Of a stretch of 64,000 nucleotides of DNA, positions 58,822 through 64,000 are shown in pieces. Origin of the DNA: Cololabis saira (Eukaryota; Chordata; Actinopteri; Beloniformes; Belonidae); the NCBI RefSeq assembly GCF_033807715.1, contig NC_084597.1, forward strand, positions 6,183,847 to 6,247,846. Direction: 5' to 3'. Numbering within the stretch: position 1 is the stretch's first letter; every line of letters begins with the position of its first letter. Below the pieces are notes generated by a model that saw nothing but the letters and a program-made list of their open reading frames with translations, had not been told where the DNA came from and did no database searches. A program made the position numbers and the translations under genes.

Positions 58822-59072
58822 CCCCTCAGTTCGGAGAGGACTATTTTTTGACCAGCTAGACTGACTTTACTGACTGACAGTGTGACATGGTCATGCTTAC
58901 TCCATGAAACTGTATTTGAACTTCTGGACTCGACTGGATTTGACTTGTGTTCCAGGGAGAAGAGCATAGTGATGGACTATCAACAAAGACAATTGTGGAT
59001 TTTTGTGATTTCAGGTTTCTTGTTTACTAGTTATAATGTAATTATTCCAGTGATAATAATTAGGGGCTGGGT
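58822..59072 (+). other. BEL/Pao 3' untranslated stretch before the 3' LTR
   Basis: A 69-codon frame (58882-59091) has one hydrophobic stretch LWIFVISGFLFTSYNVIIPV but runs into the LTR and has no env features. The polypurine tract before the LTR is weak (aggggctgggt, 59062-59072). Confidence 0.55.
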
Positions 59073-59486
59073 TGTAGGCGCCATATGTTAAATATTTATG
59101 TTTATGTTGGCATCAGCTGTTAGTTTGACACCTGTCACTCATGTCACAGGGGGGTGTGGTCAAGGCGTAGTAATCTGAATGAATGGGCATATATTCACCT
59201 GTTCACCGCGGCGGCTGCATGAGAGGGGGTGAGTAGGGAGAGTGTATTTTTTGTTGACCGCATGAATACCGCTTGATTACCGTTTGAATATACGGACGGA
59301 AAGAGTGAACATCTTGCCTTGCCTTGCCTTGCTTTTTGCTGTTTGTTCAGCGTTTGGAGGAGAATAAATGCGGACACGGTTTAACAACACGGAAATGGCT
59401 TGTCGTTTATGCAGCGCGTCAGCAGTACCATGCTCCCTCACTTAGCCTCTCAGTGATTTCCTTTTTTTTGTTTTGGAGTCACTACA
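59073..59486 (+). repeat. BEL/Pao 3' LTR
   Basis: 414 bp, same as the 5' LTR except 59383 and 59388. Followed by the right TSD GTAAT. Confidence 0.95.
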
Positions 59487-59491
59487 GTAAT

Positions 59492-59999
59492 TAAGGGGGA
59501 GAGTGTGGAGCGAGTCACAACTTTTAAGTACTTGGGTGTGGTCATCGACAACAAGTTGTCTTTTAATGAGAACACAGATGCTGTGTACAAGAAATCACAA
59601 CAGCGCTTGCACTTTCTCCGGATGCTTAACCGGTTCGGAGTGTGCAATAAATTAATGACTATGTTTTACCACTCTGTGATTGAGTCTGTCCTGACGTTTG
59701 CCATTATCTCCTGGTTTGGAAGCCTCTCACTAGGAGATAAAAAGAGGCTGCAACACATAGTTAAAGTTGCCAGCAAAATCATTGGTGTTGCCCTCCCTGA
59801 TTTGCCTACTGTCTTTGGCAGGAGGGTAACATCCAAGGCTCAGGACATCCTACAGTGTCTTGACCATCCTCTCCATGCCCAATTTGAACTTTTACCCTCT
59901 GGCAGGAGATTCAGATTGCCCAGGACCAAATCAAACAGACTTAAAAATTCTTTTATAACTCACGCCATCACCCAACTTAATTTACAACTCAAAAAATGA
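59492..59999 (+). CDS. CR1/L2/Rex1-like LINE, C-terminal part after the BEL insertion
   Basis: The frame continues the LINE RT: KGESVERVTTFKYLGVVIDN, FLRMLNRFGVCNKLMTMFY, ISWFGSLSLGDKKRLQHIVK and RRFRLPRTKSNRLKNSF before the stop. This is the thumb and C-terminal region of a CR1/L2/Rex1-type protein. It joins in frame to 52091 across the BEL element and one copy of GTAAT. Confidence 0.88.
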
Positions 60000-60203
60000 A
60001 CAGCTGTTCCACTCCCCACTCTCCACACTACATCCTCAGTCCCCCCCAGGGTATTTGTGTGTACTTTGTGTGCTGTGTCATAGCTGTGTTTTTGTGCTCT
60101 GTGTTTTTGTGCCTTTCATGTTTTATGTTTCTTGGTTTTATTCCCCCCCTGTGAAGCAAATTTCCCCTCCGCGGGATAATAAAATGAAATTGAATTGAAT
60201 AAA

Positions 60204-60621
60204 GAAATTTGTTCAGTCAGTTATTTGAAAACAGTAGTGCGGAGAAATCTTGTAGTTGTTAATGAACAGAGTACGGATCAATGTAGGTTAAAGTTACCTG
60301 AGTGCATTAAATTTTTTTTGCTAAGGTGTTTTTTGTCATATCACACTATGTCCTCTGACAGGACATAGTGTGGAAGATGCTTTTTTCCCCCTTCTTTCCT
60401 CGTGTCATCTTTTTCTTACCTAATGAAAGGGCAGTGCTGACCCATTGGCTGAACCCTCAGGCACCAGCTCTCCATTTTCTATTGTTTTGTATGATTTATT
60501 TATGAAACTTATACAAATATACAATACACAAGAGGCAGTTTTATCCCCAATTCCCACCCCCACCCTCCCGTACAAGTAAAAACGAAATTAACGTGCATAA
60601 ATGCAATAAATAAAAAAAAAA

Positions 60622-60680
<59 letters not shown>

Positions 60681-60792
60681 AAATAATAATAATAAAAAAA
60701 AACACTGCTACTGCACTATAGGCTAATGTTCATGTGTGTGTGTGTGTGCGTGTGCGTGCGTGCGTGCGTGGGGGTCAGCAAGACTAGGTTGT
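60204..60792. other. no gene; microsatellites and a hairpin
   Basis: Includes (AAAT)n at 60613-60680, (GT)n/(GCGT)n at 60735-60768, and a perfect 13-bp inverted repeat at 60342-60372. No protein-like frame. Confidence 0.6.
60342..60372. repeat. perfect 13-bp hairpin, 5-base loop
   Basis: CACACTATGTCCT, loop CTGAC, then AGGACATAGTGTG. Confidence 0.9.
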
Positions 60793-61345
60793 CTAGATGT
60801 CAGGGTCGATCTCTAATTGGAGAGATCTGACATGATCCAGGAAGGGTCGCCATATTTTATGGAACTTCCGTTCGGAGAAACGAAGAGAGTATTTAATATT
60901 TTCCAGTCTCATAAAATGCAGGGCGTCTTTAATCCATTGAGAATGAGAGGGAGGGTTAGGGCGTTTCCACCGCATCAGAATGGAACGTCTTGCTAACAAT
61001 GTGAGAAAGGCAACACGCTCAGCAAAGTGGGACGGCAGTGAAAGGCCAGTGGGTAGGACACCAAACAGGGTGAGTAGTGGCGAGGGTCGGATGTTGGCAG
61101 ATGTGATAGCTGACAGGGAGTTAAAAACGCAATCCCAGAACGGAGCAAGGGTGGGGCAAGACCAGAGCATGTGACTGAGATGAGCTGGACCTAGATGACA
61201 TGTCACAGTTTGGGTCGATGTCAGGGTATATATGAGCCAGCTTAGTCTTAGACCAGTGAACTCTATGCACCACTTTACACTGTAGAACTCCATGGCGAGC
61301 ACAGATAGACGAGGAGTGAACCCTACTCAGAGCCTGCTCCCAGGT
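60793..61345 (-). pseudogene. L1/Tx1-like LINE ORF2 C-terminal fragment
   Basis: The minus strand, ending at a stop near 60793, reads LGPAHLSHMLWSCPTLAPFW, VLPTGLSLPSHFAERVAFLT and LLARRSILMRWKRPNPPSH. The style (SHMLWSCP, then LLARR..LxxWK) is that of the C-terminal end of teleost L1/Tx1 ORF2. Upstream parts of the frame are shifted and soon lost. Different subfamily from the other L1 pieces. Confidence 0.75.
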
Positions 61346-61925
61346 GGATACATGAATACATGGACGGAATTATGCCAAGGAAGACCAGGATAAAGTGCAT
61401 CCTAAGGAGAAATGTGGAAGATAATGAGAGCCAAATCTCAACCATTTCATTTGCAAAGCAGACCTTGCTACGGAGCACGTAGGTAATGCACGAGCATTTG
61501 AAGAGAAAGCACGTTGGACAGTTGAATGAAACTGACTCCCCTTGGTAAGATATTAAGTGTATTTTGGCTTTAAAAGAGAGCTTTAACGTTATGCCTGACT
61601 GTGCCTGACAAAAGTATTTGTGATATATGAGCAGCTCTCCATGGCTGATGGTGACGGGTTTCAACAAATGGTACACCAGTTCAACCCAGAGTACGCCCTG
61701 CCACCCAGAACCCATTTCACCCACTTGATGGAGAAAAAATACGAGACGTTTTATTTTATAATCTTTTTTTATATAACACATTTGCCTGTTCTTAAAACAT
61801 GAAAAATGGACAGAGGTTTATTTATTCCTGGATTTATTTCTATACTGACTGAGCACTGTGCCTGTCCTTGGTTTTAGATAGGATATATTTTTTACTTTTT
61901 GTATGAACAGCAGTGTTGGACCACC
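61346..61925. other. no gene recognised
   Basis: Open frames on both strands (for example 61323-61781 minus) show no domain. Possibly worn LINE sequence. Confidence 0.35.
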
Positions 61926-61931
61926 GCCCAT

Positions 61932-62010
61932 GTGATTATGAATTCATGTGTGATTATGAATTCATGTGTGATATGGACTCATGGAGTGATTAGGAACTCA
62001 TTTGAAATGT
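61932..62010. repeat. short tandem repeat, gtgtgattatgaattcat units
   Basis: Four imperfect 17-18-bp units of (gtg)tgattatgaattcat. Confidence 0.8.
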
Positions 62011-62300
62011 GTGATTGGGTGAACAGTCAGGCTTTGACCAAATGACCAGGCCGGATTTTGGACCTTCAACCGAAGCCTCCCTAAAGTTTTATGACACCTG
62101 CCACATGGTCTGGAGAACAAAGGGAGCAATGGAAATTTCCACAGCCCAACTGTCTGTGTTCCCCTGAGGGGCGGACTGTACTTTTACAGTAGAGCCGCCT
62201 GCAAGGACTGTGTGACATCAGAGAATCCTTAAATACCGGCGGCTCCCCAAAAGAACTCTCCTCTCTCTTCTGTACCTCGCCTTCAAGTTTGGGGCTTCAG
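62011..62300 (+). promoter_or_regulatory. possible LTR- or promoter-like sequence
   Basis: ccttaaatacc (62227-62237) resembles a TATA box, with ggcggctcccc just after and a C/T-rich stretch downstream, as in some LTR promoters. tgttggaccacc at 61914 could be an LTR start. No partner LTR or primer site was found, so this stays tentative. Confidence 0.2.
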
Positions 62301-63418
62301 CTCCAGTTTTTTCGTCTCTTACCTTTTTGTTTTTTTCCTTTTTCCCTTTTCGCCCGTCCCTTTTTGCTCCCCGTGCAACGACCCGTTTTGAGTGGTCTCC
62401 AGTCCCGACTTTGGCCCCTCACAATTCCGCTCTTGCACGCGGACAGCCGTGACTCTTTTGCCTCCAATTAGCGCCGCATCTGCCCCGGAGCGCCCCGCTG
62501 GAGCGTGTCCCGTGCCCTCGCCATGGTAAAGGATTCCCCCGGAGCATCCCAACGCAGGGATTCGGGCCATCGGCCGCAAAGAGGAGCCGTTAGGGGTCAC
62601 CAGCGCTGGTAAACGGGTTCGCCCCCGGTCCTGCAACGCCGCTTGTGTTCCTTTTTTCAGAGTCGGACGGAGTGAAACGGGAGCCACCCGGTCCGCTTAA
62701 AACCGCAAACCGCGCCACGGATTGAAGTGCCTGAGAGCTTTAAAACCTCCCTTCCGAGGACGCTGCCACTTCCACTGGTCCGATTCCAAGTAAGAGGCAA
62801 TTAGTGTCTGGGCAGATTTTAGTTTAAGAGCATTCTTGCGTGGTGTTTCATTTTGTTTATTGGGTTTCATATATTGTGTGACGCGTTGATTGTACTGTTT
62901 CCGCCTGTCACGTGAGCTTTCACCGCCGAGTGATCGAACCACGGCTCCCGGTTGAATCTCGGGCGGGTGATCTCAATCCCGACCCGACTCCCGAGTGGGA
63001 CCCGTGGAACGATCCATCGAATCGGCCGTTAGAGCACACACCCGTTTGATTTTCACGGCCGTGGATGTGATCATCTGCAGCTGTGCATTTGTGTGATGCG
63101 TCGAGGATCCCGCAGGCAGGCCGGCGGTCGTCAGAGCGAGATCCGCTCCTCCTTCTCTCCTCTGATTAAAACGGTGATGCCTCAGACTCGTGTGGCGGTT
63201 CACCATTTTTACTCGTGGTCTGAGTTGCGTTGTCCGCCACTTTCCTTTCGGGCAGTAATGTGGTGTGGTCTGCCCTCCGGGAGGCGTGTTTGCGTAGCGT
63301 GATGTGGCCCTCCCTGTTGGCTAAATAAATACAACACTGAATTTTCACAAATGGAAACTTTATTGTTAAAAAAATAAAATATGAGTTGTATATAAATAAC
63401 ATTTATGCACTATTTAAG
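62301..63418. other. GC-rich sequence, no gene assigned
   Basis: Several open frames on both strands (up to 122 codons) have no recognisable domains and look like GC-driven chance frames. A polyadenylation-like ctaaataaatac occurs near 63320. Confidence 0.4.
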
Positions 63419-63640
63419 CCGGATCTACCCGGCGGATGCTGAACGCTGGCCCCGGAGCCACGCCGGGCGCCCGGGAGCAGCGCGCATCACCGCGGCTTTA
63501 ACGGGGGAATCTGACCGGTTCCGACCGGCCGGGACCGCAGGAACCCGCCTAGACTGGTAGCAGGGACTCCCGGGGACCGACCAGCGGAATTTCAGCCGGA
63601 TCTGCCCGGCGGATGCTGCGCGACGGGCGCCGCAACTCCA
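63419..63640. repeat. GC-rich near-duplicate, ccggatctRcccggcggatg
   Basis: The motif at 63420-63443 recurs at 63596-63619 with one change, about 176 bp apart, in CpG-rich DNA. The 133-codon minus-strand frame over the block is probably chance. Confidence 0.65.
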
Positions 63641-63920
63641 CGGCGGGCGCACAGATCCGCTCCGGAGCGCATCCGCGGCGCATCTCCTGTTACCGGTGAT
63701 CAAACCGACAGATTTGCCTGAAAATCTCGGAGGGTGAAGCTGGTCCGACCTGGGACGGACCCCCGAGGACCCAGCTCCCATACCACCCGGGAACCTGGAT
63801 GATTTAACCCGGATCCGCGGCGCCACGGCGCCGCGTCCGACTGGCTGAAGGAAGACCGCTCCAGCAGCGGAGAGAGCTGGTTGTGGGCGTGGTTTCAGCA
63901 GCGGAGGCTGAACCTATGGA

Positions 63921-63958
63921 AATCTGCTCCCGTCGTGACGTCACGACGGGAGCAGATT
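63921..63958. promoter_or_regulatory. 38-bp perfect palindrome centred on TGACGTCA
   Basis: Two 19-base halves are exact reverse complements; the left half is AATCTGCTCCCGTCGTGAC. The centre TGACGTCA is a full cAMP-response element. An E-box CACGTGAC follows 21 bp downstream, at 63980-63987. This may be the promoter of a host gene starting beyond the window, or the tip of a foldback element. Confidence 0.45.
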
Positions 63959-64000
63959 CTAATCGGCTCAAAAAAAACCACGTGACACTGGGGGACTCAG

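Larger units (their letters stand above)
52092..59486 (+). mobile_element. complete BEL/Pao LTR retrotransposon, 7,395 bp
   Basis: Two 414-bp LTRs with TG...CA ends, differing at two positions by my reading, and a perfect 5-bp TSD GTAAT (52087-52091 and 59487-59491). One long gag-pol frame without a stop lies between them. It is inserted in the RT region of the CR1/L2/Rex1-like LINE, between its codons without further damage. BEL/Pao elements are classed as Belpaoviridae by virus taxonomists. No env gene is recognised. All structural criteria fit a young and possibly still mobile copy. Confidence 0.97.
49206..60196 (+). mobile_element. CR1/L2/Rex1-like LINE, split by a MITE and a BEL element
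   Basis: Its 5' end has a tandem ggggggcgctgctcgtgt (49209-49244). The single large frame runs 49407-52091 and resumes at 59492-59999. The 3' end is gataataaaatgaaattgaa with a TTGAA repeat tail. A 7-bp GAATAAA at both ends (49199-49205 and 60197-60203) is a possible TSD. Without the two inserts the LINE would be about 3.4 kb. Confidence 0.8.

Noticed and set aside
62319..63826. Several GC-rich frames of 77-133 codons on the minus strand
   Set aside because: Arg/Pro/Gly-rich with no domain; expected by chance in CpG-rich sequence.

Overview
The window looks like teleost fish genomic DNA in which almost everything recognisable is a transposable element (TE). The basis is the mixture seen here: L1-like, RTE-like and CR1/L2/Rex1-like LINEs, a BEL/Pao LTR retrotransposon, a DIRS-type remnant, many hAT-type elements with 8-bp target-site duplications (TSDs), a PIF/Harbinger transposase remnant, long tetranucleotide microsatellites, a C2H2 zinc-finger exon of animal type and a calmodulin gene copy. 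The genus and species cannot be told from the sequence. No tRNA, rRNA or CRISPR array was recognised.

Layout. 1-8.5 kb: a DIRS-like remnant followed by five hAT-type insertions, four of them with 8-bp TSDs. 8.5-9.0 kb: a GC-rich block with a plausible promoter and first coding exon of an unidentified host gene on the minus strand. 9.0-14.4 kb: two 5'-truncated L1 copies at one target, then hAT copies. 14.9-20.1 kb: an almost complete RTE-like LINE on the minus strand, split near its 3' end by a 1.7-kb terminal-inverted-repeat (TIR) element. An inverted 2.36-kb copy of that element lies at 20.7-23.1 kb next to a decayed Harbinger transposase. 23-33 kb: MITEs, a duplicated host-like segment present with and without an L1 insertion, a foldback repeat and more L1 tails. 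33.6-38.1 kb: a hAT element, a broken hAT transposase gene and a truncated calmodulin copy. 39.4-45.2 kb: a full-length L1-like LINE with ORF1 and ORF2. 45.8-47.3 kb: hAT and MITE remnants. 47.5-48.6 kb: a ten-finger C2H2 exon on the minus strand. 49.2-60.2 kb: a CR1/L2/Rex1-like LINE split by a MITE and by a young 7,395-bp BEL/Pao element. 60.2-64 kb: an L1 fragment, then GC-rich DNA that ends with a 38-bp perfect palindrome centred on a CRE-type octamer.

How it fits together. The host contribution visible here is small: the zinc-finger exon (best supported), the candidate 8.9-kb first exon, the calmodulin copy and perhaps a promoter at the right edge. The main value of the window is as a record of insertion order. 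Many insertions keep exact TSDs, several have an uninterrupted counterpart elsewhere in the window, and several element reading frames remain open. That points to recent or continuing transposition of at least three LINE types, one BEL element and one hAT MITE. I found no convincing new biological system. The best leads are the identical MITE pair, the young BEL element, the CRE-bearing sites and the candidate first exon.
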